From Solirubrobacteraceae bacterium (lineage in GTDB: Bacteria > Actinomycetota > Thermoleophilia > Solirubrobacterales > Solirubrobacteraceae): a stretch of 60,202 nt of DNA. The notes below the pieces were generated by a model, which was given only the letters and a program-made list of their open reading frames with translations, was not told the DNA's origin and ran no database searches. The stretch spans positions 1 to 60,202 of the forward strand of contig JADGPK010000013.1 of assembly GCA_017882445.1 (NCBI GenBank), given 5' to 3'. The first letter of the stretch is position 1. Every line of letters starts with the position of its first letter. This document shows, in pieces, positions 16,263 through 23,818 of this stretch. A program made the position numbers and the translations under genes.

Positions 16263-16802
16263 TCAGACCAGTCCCCCGAAGGCCAGGGACACACCGAGCA
16301 CCGCGATCGTGGCGGCGACGAGCAGATCTGCGCGCAGCACGATCGCCATCCAGCGTGCCGCGCCGACCATCCGCTCCTGGCGGCGCTCGCGCTCCTCCTG
16401 CGAGAGCATCGGATCGATCTTGCCGATCAGCATCGGCCTCAGCACGAACGTCATCGTGAGACCGAGTGCCACGAGCACGCACCACAGCCCGAACATCGTG
16501 AAGATCGTCTGCCCGTATGCGCTCGAGGCCGTGGCGGACGTGAGGAAGAAAGTGCCCGGGAAGGCGAGCAGGTCGAGGTATCCCAGTCTCAGGATGCCCG
16601 TGATCAGGATCACCAGCAGCGAGCTCCAGGCGATGATCGCCTGGCGGTCGCCGGCCTTGCGCAAGACCACCGCCGCCTGCGCTGGTGCGACGGCGCTCGC
16701 CGCCGGTGTCAGCACGATCTCCGCGTAGAACAGCCCGCCGACGTAGACCGCGAAGGCCAGGTCGTGGAGAACCTGGTAGAGGAATTCGAGATTCAGATTC
16801 AT
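16263..16802 (-). CDS. Four-helix membrane protein, CopD-like
   Basis: 179 residues from ATG 16802, which overlaps the stop of the preceding gene by four bases. Four hydrophobic helices can be seen: about 8-33 (QVLHDLAFAVYVGGLFYAEI), 54-75 (AIIAWSSLLVILITGILRL), 95-118 (TIFTMFGLWCVLVALGLTM) and 150-178 (IVLRADLLVAATIAVLGVSLA). The first helix with its His followed by VYVGGL is like the small CopD/DUF-type integral membrane proteins, some of which bind heme b. A His in the membrane and its place between a molybdoenzyme and ligase genes make it a candidate membrane anchor or quinone-side electron carrier for the complex; this is inference only. Confidence 0.6.
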   Translation of the reverse strand: MNLNLEFLYQVLHDLAFAVYVGGLFYAEIVLTPAASAVAPAQAAVVLRKAGDRQAIIAWSSLLVILITGILRLGYLDLLAFPGTFFLTSATASSAYGQTIFTMFGLWCVLVALGLTMTFVLRPMLIGKIDPMLSQEERERRQERMVGAARWMAIVLRADLLVAATIAVLGVSLAFGGLV

Positions 16803-18313
16803 CCTTGCGCGTCGCCCTGGGTGTAGGGGTCCGAGTGGCCCGGGTGCCACGTGGCGAAGTGCTCACGGATCTGCTGCGTGACCGCGTAGGGCTCGCCGCC
16901 CCCGTTCGCCGACACCTGGAAGCGACGGTAGAAGTCGACATCGAGGTGGTGCACCTGGATCGAGGTGTGCGCATGCAGCGGGTTCGTGAACGCCGGCGCA
17001 CATCCGTACGTGTCGATGATGTACTGCACGGTCTCAAGCACGGCCGTCTCGACCCACTCCGCCGAGATGTGCGCGCGGGGGTGCTCGAGCACCTCCTCCA
17101 TGACCTCGGGCCTGTACGGACCGCCGTGCTCGAGCGCGTAGTTGCGCTCCTGCGAGAGCGGACCGCCGGACCCGTAGCGGAGCTCTTTCACGTAACGCAC
17201 CGCGCTCTCAGCCGTGGGGAACCGCTCCGAGGGCACCACCACCGCCTCCTTGACCCCCGGGAGGCCGGTTGCTGTCATCACCGCTGCCGGGTTGCGCTCC
17301 ACGTCGCGTTCGAGGTAGTTGAAGCCGAGGCCCTTCGCCACGTCGGGGAAACCCCCCAGCACCATGTCGCTCGAGTAGACGCCCAGCCTCCACGCACCCA
17401 GCCCGAGCGCCTCGCACGCCAGCCGCACGTTCTGCTGCAGCGCGCCGGCCTGACTTGCGTGCTCGAACGCAACCATCTCGTCGAACGACGGGATCGGCCA
17501 GCCCGTCTCCATGAAGCCCGGCTTTACCCAGATGTCGCAGCCGGCGGGCGAGAAGTCCTCGGGCTTGGCCAGGAATGTTCCCCACCACTCGTAGCAGGAG
17601 AACAGCAGGTTGAACCACTCGAGCCCGACGTCGCCGACCGGGATCAACCACGTGCTCCCGGGCCGGTTGACGTTGTACTGCGCGGGGCTCATCATGTCGA
17701 CCGAGCGGGTGTCCTCCGGTGCGGCATGCCAGCCGATGTCAGGGCGGCGGTCGGAGACCTGCACGAGGCCCGTCCGGTACCACTCGAGCACCTTGGCGTA
17801 GTCCTCGGGCGAGCGGATCTCGATCGGGCCCGAGCGGTCCTCGCCCGGGCGGTAGACATGCGTGCCGCGGTCGTTGACCACGAACAGGTCGATCGCGGCA
17901 TTGGAGTCGCCGCCGGGCACCGTCCGTCCCGCCCAGCTGAGCAGGCTCGAGAGGTTGCCGTGCACCGGGATGTCGGCCAGCGCGATTCCGTTGGGACCGC
18001 AGGCCGCCCAGCAGATCAGCGCCTCCTCCAGCTCTGAGAGCGCCACAGGGGCATGCGCCGAGGTGAACGCCAGTGGGCCCTTCGCCTGCTTGACGGTCTT
18101 GCCACTCGACCACTCGAGCACCTCCGACTCGCCGGTCTCGCAGCGGTAGCCGAGCCCCACGCGCCGCGTGCGCAGCGTCGAGAGCAGCTTGAAGAACGGC
18201 GGCGTGCCGTCGAAGGCGCGCCCCAACTGATCGCGCTCGGACTCGGATGTCGCCGTGGTGGCGGCGTCTGCGTTGACGGCGGCCGCCGTGGCGGTCTCGG
18301 GCTGGTAGTTCAT
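16799..18313 (-). CDS. Unrecognised 504-aa protein of the molybdoenzyme operon
   Basis: 504 residues from ATG 18313, which overlaps the stop of the catalytic subunit by four bases (ATGA). The N-terminal region, ALSELEEALICWAACGPNG followed by GNLSSLLSWAGRTVPGGDSN and IDLFVVNDRGTHVYRP, vaguely resembles a nitroreductase-like fold. The middle has SCYEWWGTFLAKPEDFSPAGCD, QQNVRLACEALGLGAWRLG and GFPDVAKGLGFNYLER. The C-terminal part ends in a His-rich segment: NPLHAHTSIQVHHLDVDFY, then HFATWHPGHSD. No signal peptide or membrane helix is apparent. The many His and conserved Cys could bind a metal or flavin. I do not assign a function. Tight coupling with the alpha subunit suggests a dedicated partner or the enzyme acting on its product. 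Confidence 0.65.
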   Translation of the reverse strand: MNYQPETATAAAVNADAATTATSESERDQLGRAFDGTPPFFKLLSTLRTRRVGLGYRCETGESEVLEWSSGKTVKQAKGPLAFTSAHAPVALSELEEALICWAACGPNGIALADIPVHGNLSSLLSWAGRTVPGGDSNAAIDLFVVNDRGTHVYRPGEDRSGPIEIRSPEDYAKVLEWYRTGLVQVSDRRPDIGWHAAPEDTRSVDMMSPAQYNVNRPGSTWLIPVGDVGLEWFNLLFSCYEWWGTFLAKPEDFSPAGCDIWVKPGFMETGWPIPSFDEMVAFEHASQAGALQQNVRLACEALGLGAWRLGVYSSDMVLGGFPDVAKGLGFNYLERDVERNPAAVMTATGLPGVKEAVVVPSERFPTAESAVRYVKELRYGSGGPLSQERNYALEHGGPYRPEVMEEVLEHPRAHISAEWVETAVLETVQYIIDTYGCAPAFTNPLHAHTSIQVHHLDVDFYRRFQVSANGGGEPYAVTQQIREHFATWHPGHSDPYTQGDAQG

Positions 18314-21126
18314 GTGGCCTCCTTGACTCGGCCGTTGGAGGTTGCGGATTCGCCCTGCCGCGCCCGCTCGACCTCTACGAACACGGCGCGGTCGCTCGGC
18401 ACCGGCTGCCAGTTGAAGGGCAAATAGCGCAGGTGTCCGTAGCGCGAGACCAGATGCAGCCACTTGATCATCCCGGGCTCAACCTCACTGCCGCCCTTCC
18501 AGTCCTTGTGCATGAAGGGCTCCCAGCCGTTGTAGAGGATGACCTGCCCGGGCCGCACCGAGGGCGAGAGCTTCACCGACACCTGATAGGAGCCGCAGTC
18601 GTTGTGCACGAGCACCTCATCCCCGTCACGGATGCCGCGAGGCTCCGCGTCGAGCGGACTCATCGTGCAGATCGGCTTGCCGCGATGGGTCCCGAGCAGC
18701 ACCGGGTTGCTCATGTTGGTCGAGTGGATCGAGTAACGGCTGTGCCCGGAGGTCACCAGCAACGGGTAGTCGCCGCCCATCTTCGGCGGGTCCCTGTGGC
18801 GCGGCAACGCCTCGTCGGCCTCGATGAACCACGGGTGGTCGATGTAGAACTGGGCACGCTGAGTGAGCGTCGGGTAGGGCACCTTCTTCTGCGCATGCCA
18901 GGAGAACGCGGTCACCGTCTGGTCGCTGGCGACGTCGGCGGCCACGCCGAGGCCCATCGGGAAGATCCCGAGCCCCGTCAACCTGGTCGATCCGCTTTCG
19001 CGCATCGTGTCGAGGCTCGTGCCGGGGGGCAGCATGCCGGTCGCGCTCGAGTCGCGGATCCACTCGTCCATAACCGCCTCCTCGTCGACGAATGCTCCGT
19101 GTGAGGTGAACTGCTCGCCGAGGTTGTCCAGCCGTCGCGTCTGGCGACGCCCGTCGCGGAACTCGGTGACGCCCCGCTCCACCGCGCGCTCGGCCACCTT
19201 CTCGGAGAGCATGCGGAAGATCTCCCACTCCGACTTGGACTCTCCCTGCCTGGCGGCGGACTGCTCGGAGAAGCCCATGCGGAAGCTGTTGGTGAGCGTG
19301 TACTGGAGATTCGCTCGCTCGAACTGCGGTGCGGCGGGCAGCACCACGTCCGACCAGGCGCCGGTCGTGCTCATGCGCCAGTCGACCGACACGATCATGC
19401 GCAGCTTCGGCCACAGGTTCTTCAGCAGCATGCGTCGCCCGCCACGGGTGCGCCGCAGCGTGTTGGTGCCGACGCCGAACAGCACACGCGGCTCGGACTC
19501 CGGCCCCGGGCGGGCGACGCCGGCCCACCAGCCCTTCTCGGTCGCCTCGCGGAAGTAGTCGTCGAAGGGCCGGGGCATCTCCGGGTCGTTCCACTCGCGG
19601 TTGTTCCACACCTCCCGGTAGCCACAGTGGTAGTACCAGAAGAAGAACGGCGGCGTAGAGGTGCCCTGCGAGGCGGCGGCCTGCAGGAACTGCAGGCCGG
19701 CCTGCTCCTCGCCGATATCGGGGTTCTGCTCCCTGGCGGCCTCGATCGCCGCGCCGATGCCGGTCACGAGCTGCTCGGTCTCGGCCAGCCCGGGCTTCTG
19801 CTTGAGCTGGAAGAGGAAGTAGCCGTCAGGGCCGACCACGCACAGGCCCGTCATGCCGGAGCCCTTGCGGCCCCAGTTGCCCGTCAGCCCCAGCAGCAGG
19901 AGCATCGCCCGTTCCATGAGGTCGCCGTGGTAGTACTTCGGCGTGTTGTAGCCGGCCAGGATGTTGGTCGGCAGGAGCGCCGCCTTGCGCGCGATGTCGC
20001 GGATCACCTCGGGATGCACGCCGCAGATCTCGCTCGCCTGCTCGGGCCTGTAGCCGGCGTCGAGACGCTCCTTCAGCAGGGCGAACACGGGCGTCACCTC
20101 GATCGTCGCCGGTCCACCCTCGCCGCCGCCCGCGCACTCGACCGCGAAGGTGCCGGCGAGCACCGGGTCGGTGCCGTCGAGCTCGAGCGTCCCCCGCGTG
20201 GCCGACACCAAGCCGCGTTCGGCATCCCACCAGTAGAAGTGCTCCTGGGAGGCGTCCTTGAGCACGTCCGCCGCCCGCAGGAAGCGGCCGTTGTCGGTGC
20301 GCACGAGCAGCGACAGGTCGGTCTGCTCCTTGACGAACCGCAGGTCGGTGAGCCCCTCCTCCACGATCACCTGACACATGCCGAGCGCCAGCGCCGCGTC
20401 GGTCCCGGGCTTGACCGGCACGTAGCGGTCGGCATGCATCGAGGACGGGTTGTAGTCCGGCGCGATGCTGACGACCTCGGCGCCGTGATAGCGCGCCTCG
20501 CTGATGAAGTGGTGGTAGGGGATGCTCGTCGAGGCCGGGTTCGAGTGCCAGATCAGGATCAGCTTCGAGTGGAACGTGTCGTCGACCGAGGAGGCCATGC
20601 TGTACTTGCCGAAGGTGAGGTAGTGGCCGATCAGGAAGTCGTTGATCAGGCCGTTGCCGTCCAGGCTGATCGCGCCGATCATCGAGGCGAAGCGCAGGTA
20701 GGAGGCCCAGCAGACGAGCCCGCCCTCGGTCGTCTCCTCGAACACGATCGACTCCGACCCCTCCTCCTTGATCGTGTCGATGATCGCGTCCGCGACCGTG
20801 GTCAGCGCCTCATCCCAGCTCACCCGCTTCCAGCGGCCCGATCCGCGCTCGCCCGCGCGTACGAGCGGGTACAGCAGCCGGTCGGGACTGTAGAGCTGCT
20901 GGCTCCAAGCGGCGCCCTTCTGGCAGCTCATCGGGTTCATGTCCGGCACGCCGTCCTCGATCTGCGCGAAGGTGCCGGCGGGCTCCTCGTAGACGACCAG
21001 GCCGTCCTTTGTGAACACCCTGTAGGGGCACATCGCGAGGCAGTTCGCGCAGTGCGTCCCCCACGCCACGTTGTCGAACTGAAGCCGCTCGCGGTATCGC
21101 TGCGTGCCGGTGGGCGGGGTTTGCAC
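18310..21126 (-). CDS. Type II DMSO-reductase-family molybdoenzyme, catalytic alpha subunit 1 (EbdA/NarG-like)
   Basis: 938 residues, the size of ethylbenzene dehydrogenase, chlorate and nitrate reductase alpha subunits. The N-terminus (H25, C26, C29, C33 and C68 in PMSCQKGAAWS) should bind the FS0 [4Fe-4S] cluster. WKRVSWDEALTTVADAIID and the region around D163 (LINDFLIGHY), equivalent to the Mo-ligating Asp of this subfamily, follow. Later segments for the bis-MGD cofactor include HSNPASTSIPYHHFISEARY, SIAPDYNPSSMHADRYVPV, GTDAALALGM and, near the end, VTSGHSRYSIHSTNM. No Tat or Sec signal precedes the FS0 motif. It is the fourth gene of the operon, 20 bases after its likely TorD chaperone. 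Likely reaction: O2-independent hydroxylation, dehydrogenation or oxyanion reduction; substrate unknown. Confidence 0.88.
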   Translation of the reverse strand: MQTPPTGTQRYRERLQFDNVAWGTHCANCLAMCPYRVFTKDGLVVYEEPAGTFAQIEDGVPDMNPMSCQKGAAWSQQLYSPDRLLYPLVRAGERGSGRWKRVSWDEALTTVADAIIDTIKEEGSESIVFEETTEGGLVCWASYLRFASMIGAISLDGNGLINDFLIGHYLTFGKYSMASSVDDTFHSKLILIWHSNPASTSIPYHHFISEARYHGAEVVSIAPDYNPSSMHADRYVPVKPGTDAALALGMCQVIVEEGLTDLRFVKEQTDLSLLVRTDNGRFLRAADVLKDASQEHFYWWDAERGLVSATRGTLELDGTDPVLAGTFAVECAGGGEGGPATIEVTPVFALLKERLDAGYRPEQASEICGVHPEVIRDIARKAALLPTNILAGYNTPKYYHGDLMERAMLLLLGLTGNWGRKGSGMTGLCVVGPDGYFLFQLKQKPGLAETEQLVTGIGAAIEAAREQNPDIGEEQAGLQFLQAAASQGTSTPPFFFWYYHCGYREVWNNREWNDPEMPRPFDDYFREATEKGWWAGVARPGPESEPRVLFGVGTNTLRRTRGGRRMLLKNLWPKLRMIVSVDWRMSTTGAWSDVVLPAAPQFERANLQYTLTNSFRMGFSEQSAARQGESKSEWEIFRMLSEKVAERAVERGVTEFRDGRRQTRRLDNLGEQFTSHGAFVDEEAVMDEWIRDSSATGMLPPGTSLDTMRESGSTRLTGLGIFPMGLGVAADVASDQTVTAFSWHAQKKVPYPTLTQRAQFYIDHPWFIEADEALPRHRDPPKMGGDYPLLVTSGHSRYSIHSTNMSNPVLLGTHRGKPICTMSPLDAEPRGIRDGDEVLVHNDCGSYQVSVKLSPSVRPGQVILYNGWEPFMHKDWKGGSEVEPGMIKWLHLVSRYGHLRYLPFNWQPVPSDRAVFVEVERARQGESATSNGRVKEAT

Positions 21127-21146
21127 GTGCCCCTCCCCCTAGGATG

Positions 21147-21854
21147 TCACTGCGTCGCCGTCGCCGCCGCCGGCGCCTCGGCGCCCTCGGTCAGGTGCTC
21201 GTGGTCGGCCGCGAGAAAGCGCGCGGTGGCATCGATGAGGCTGGTGAAGAAAGCTGCGGCCTCCAGCCCGTCGAGGCGCTCCTTTAGCTTCGGCACCCAG
21301 CGGCCGGGCTGGCGCTCGATGAAGTCGAGCTGCGCCCTGCGGTAGGACGACGCCATCTGCGCCAGCGACGAGGCCGCCTGGCGAAACGTCAGGTAGTGCA
21401 GGAACTCGAGCTCGGTCGCGAGGTGATCGGGTGGGATCCGGCGCTCGTCGGACAGCTTGAGCCCGAAGTACTTGTAGAAGCGCATGACCTCCTCCATCGC
21501 CTTCATCCGGTCCGCGCTCCAGACGCCGCCGTAGAGCGGGCACGGCGGCCCGCCCGCCCCGACCTCGAACAGCCTCAGAAACTCGGCCTGGTGCTCGTCG
21601 CGCGACCACTCCGCCGGCAGCGGCTCGATCGCGAAGTCGAACTCGTAGGGCAGTTCGCCGCGCTGCTCGTCGAGGGCCGCCGTGAGCGCCCCGCCGGAGA
21701 GCTCTAGGAACTGCTCCTCGTCGGGCACGTTGTAGCCCGATGCGAGCAGCGCGTAGCACTTGCTGCGCGCGACCTCCGGTCCGTCCTCGGGCTCCTTCAG
21801 ACCGTCGACGCCCGCCTCTTTGATGTCCAGCCCGACCAGGGAGAACCCGAACAT
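21147..21854 (-). CDS. TorD/DmsD/NarJ-type molybdoenzyme chaperone
   Basis: 235 residues, all helical, with the features of the TorD family: VARSKCYALLASGYNVPDEE at the N-terminus, LPAEWSRDEHQAEFLRLFEVG and then GGPPCPLYGGVWS (the P-x-Y-G-type motif), and LATELEFLHYLTFRQAASS. Such chaperones bind the apo-alpha subunit and help insertion of bis-MGD. It lies between the beta and alpha genes, one base after the beta stop, as in ebdD, ddhD and clrD-type operons. The two other alpha subunits in the window have no chaperone of their own, so this protein may serve all three. Confidence 0.85.
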   Translation of the reverse strand: MFGFSLVGLDIKEAGVDGLKEPEDGPEVARSKCYALLASGYNVPDEEQFLELSGGALTAALDEQRGELPYEFDFAIEPLPAEWSRDEHQAEFLRLFEVGAGGPPCPLYGGVWSADRMKAMEEVMRFYKYFGLKLSDERRIPPDHLATELEFLHYLTFRQAASSLAQMASSYRRAQLDFIERQPGRWVPKLKERLDGLEAAAFFTSLIDATARFLAADHEHLTEGAEAPAAATATQ

Positions 21855-21855
21855 C

Positions 21856-22914
21856 TCACTTGCCTCCGTTCGTCGACTCGGCCCTCGCCAGCTCGGCCGG
21901 ATCCGTCGTGAACGGGCCGAACAGCGAATGCCACTGATAGGCGATCAACGTGTCGAGCATCTCCGAGCTGCCTCCACCGCGCACCCCGTCGACCTCGGCT
22001 TTCAGCTTGTCGAGCGCCGCACCCACGCGCGAGCCGAACAGCTTTTCCAGGTACTCGATCGGGATCCGGGGGGCCGAGGTGTCGATCGAGCCGTCCGGCG
22101 CCAGGCGATAGGGCGACAGCGGCGGGACGTAGAAGACGTTCGGGCTCGTGCCGTACTCCGGGTGCAGCGGCAGCGCGACCTTCCACTCGTTCACGAGCCT
22201 GTGGATCGGTCCGCTCTCGTCGTCCAGGAAGCCGACGAACACCAGGCGCGACGGGCACTGACGTGCGCACGCCGGCGCGACCCCCTGCTCGATCCGCGGC
22301 AGGCAGAAGATGCACTGCTGCCCGATCTTGCGAACGTGGTTGTAATAGATCTTCTTGTACGGGCAGGCCTCCATGCAGAAGCGGTAGCCACGGCAGCGAT
22401 CCTCGTCGCGCAAGACGATTCCGTCCTCGGGCCGCTTGTACATCGCCGCCCGCGGGCAGGCCTCGACGCAGACCGGGTTCGTGCAGTGGTTGCAGATCCG
22501 CGGCAGGTAGAAGTAGTAGGCGTTGGGATACTCGCCCGCGCCCTGGTCCTCGTCCCAGTTCGGCCCCCACTCCGGCGAGCCCTTCGTCGGGCGTAGCGCC
22601 TCGGCTGAGCCCTTGCCTCCGTAGAAGAGCCGGTCGAAGTCGTACTCCCACCCGCCCCCGAACTCCTCCCTGCTCGGAAGATGGCCGGGCACGGGCACGC
22701 CTCCACGCTCACCACCGCCCATCTCTTCCCAGTTCTTCGGAGTGCCCCGGCCGGGCTGGGTGTTGACGGTCGCCCACCACTGGTGCTCCATCCCCTCCTC
22801 GCGCGTCCACAGGACCTTGCATGCGACCGAGCAGGTCTGACAGCCGATGCACTTGTTGAGGTCGAACACCATCGCGAGCTGGTGCTCTAGCTTGGCTTTC
22901 TCCTGGATGCTCAC
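21856..22914 (-). CDS. Four-cluster iron-sulfur beta subunit (EbdB/NarH-like)
   Basis: 352 residues from a GTG at 22914, chosen because an AGGAG lies seven bases upstream and the sequence runs directly into MVFDLNKCIGCQTCSVACK. Four Cys groups are seen: CIGCQTCSVAC, CNHCTNPVCVEACP, CRGYRFCMEACPYKK and CIFCLPRIEQGVAPACARQCP. In the third group one Cys position is taken by Tyr, as in the [3Fe-4S] cluster of type II beta subunits, so the set would be three [4Fe-4S] plus one [3Fe-4S]. It passes electrons from FS0 of alpha to the heme b of gamma. No signal sequence, as is usual for this subunit; it would normally be exported together with alpha, but alpha has no Tat signal here. Confidence 0.9.
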   Translation of the reverse strand: MSIQEKAKLEHQLAMVFDLNKCIGCQTCSVACKVLWTREEGMEHQWWATVNTQPGRGTPKNWEEMGGGERGGVPVPGHLPSREEFGGGWEYDFDRLFYGGKGSAEALRPTKGSPEWGPNWDEDQGAGEYPNAYYFYLPRICNHCTNPVCVEACPRAAMYKRPEDGIVLRDEDRCRGYRFCMEACPYKKIYYNHVRKIGQQCIFCLPRIEQGVAPACARQCPSRLVFVGFLDDESGPIHRLVNEWKVALPLHPEYGTSPNVFYVPPLSPYRLAPDGSIDTSAPRIPIEYLEKLFGSRVGAALDKLKAEVDGVRGGGSSEMLDTLIAYQWHSLFGPFTTDPAELARAESTNGGK

Positions 22915-22925
22915 GTGATCGCTCC

Positions 22926-23597
22926 TCACTGCTCGAGCGCCAGGTCGAGCCAGCGCTGTGAGTAGGACTTGATGCCAGCTCTTTCCTGGTTCGCCCCGGT
23001 CCATACGGCGAAGGCGAGGCGGGTGCTCTCGCCGGGCGCGAGCCGTGGCGCGGAGTCCTGCTCGGAGGCGAGCGGACGCCCGAAGACGACCTGCCAGCGC
23101 GACCCCTTGGAACCGGACCGTGCCCACAGGCCGCTGCCGCCGTCTGCCGGACGCAGCGTGCCCAAGCCGGTGGCCAGGAGATCCTCGATCACTTCCGGCA
23201 TGCCCTCAGCCCAGCGCCAGATCTCGACGGGAGACTCCTCGGAGCCCTTCGTGTCGAGCTGGGCGTCGGCGGCCGAGGGGAGCATCACCGCGACGGAGTC
23301 CGGGAACGCGTCCGGGCCCTCGACCGGGTTCGAGAACGGGTTCTCATCGGCGGCGCGCGCCTCGCGGGTCGGGCTCGACCACTCCAACCGCAGGTAGAAG
23401 CTCTCGCCGTCATGCGCGGCCTGGGTCCGCAGGTCACGGACGAGGCCATAGGGACGATCGGCCCACGAGCTCCTTATGTAGCGCGACGGCTGATCGGCCA
23501 TCGGAGCCGCGGCCAGTGCCACGTGCTCCACCGGTGCCTGCTCCCAGGCGCTCGCGCCCGGATCCGACAGCGCTCCTGTGAGTCGTATTGCATGCAT
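22926..23597 (-). CDS. Ethylbenzene-dehydrogenase-type gamma subunit (heme b), no signal peptide
   Basis: 223 residues from ATG 23597 with an AAGAAGGGG ribosome site. The fold is that of the EbdC/DdhC/ClrC gamma family: SFYLRLEWSSPTREARAA with NPFSNPVEGPDAFPDSVAVML, EIWRWAEG, and the closing SRWQVVFGRPLA and LAFAVWTGANQERAGIKSY. Known relatives bind one heme b through Met and Lys and are periplasmic with a Sec signal; here the first residues are MHAIRLTGALSDPGASAWEQ, which is not a signal peptide. The protein therefore probably remains in the cytoplasm. It is the first gene of the ten-gene operon, with a conserved operator-like box 59-80 bases upstream. Confidence 0.85.
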   Translation of the reverse strand: MHAIRLTGALSDPGASAWEQAPVEHVALAAAPMADQPSRYIRSSWADRPYGLVRDLRTQAAHDGESFYLRLEWSSPTREARAADENPFSNPVEGPDAFPDSVAVMLPSAADAQLDTKGSEESPVEIWRWAEGMPEVIEDLLATGLGTLRPADGGSGLWARSGSKGSRWQVVFGRPLASEQDSAPRLAPGESTRLAFAVWTGANQERAGIKSYSQRWLDLALEQ

Positions 23598-23655
23598 CGA
23601 ACCACCCCTTCTTGGACTAGCTGAAGTGGTACCAGCGGCACGCCGCAGCGAACAC

Positions 23656-23677
23656 CCGACATCTGTAGGGATAGCCG
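23656..23677 (-). promoter_or_regulatory. Conserved box upstream of molybdoenzyme operon 1
   Basis: On the minus strand the sequence CCCTACAGATGTCGG (23656-23670) is 59 bases upstream of the gamma-subunit ATG. An almost identical copy, with one base different, lies at 33889-33903 upstream of the other molybdoenzyme operon, and similarity extends to the neighbouring AGCCG. The core TACA-R-ATGT has dyad character. Here it sits in the divergent region (23598-23818) shared with the FAD-oxidoreductase operon, so it could control both. A likely binder is the LuxR-type protein encoded at 33942-34772; this is inference. Confidence 0.6.
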
Positions 23678-23818
23678 CCAATTCGGCCCCCGAGACGATT
23701 TCGTGCTGTACGGTCCGGTCACCATGCGGTGCTCAGGAGGTGCGGTGCCATCAAGCGGACGGGTCCTTCCTGGGCCGCGGGTGACGGGATCGATCGACTG
23801 CGGGCGCGCGGAGCGGCG

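Noticed and set aside
14134-21345. Long plus-strand frames (14134-15702, 16685-18037, 19627-21345) opposite the molybdoenzyme operon
   Set aside because: All lie antisense to genes with recognisable motifs and overlapping start/stop junctions; no ribosome sites or domains.
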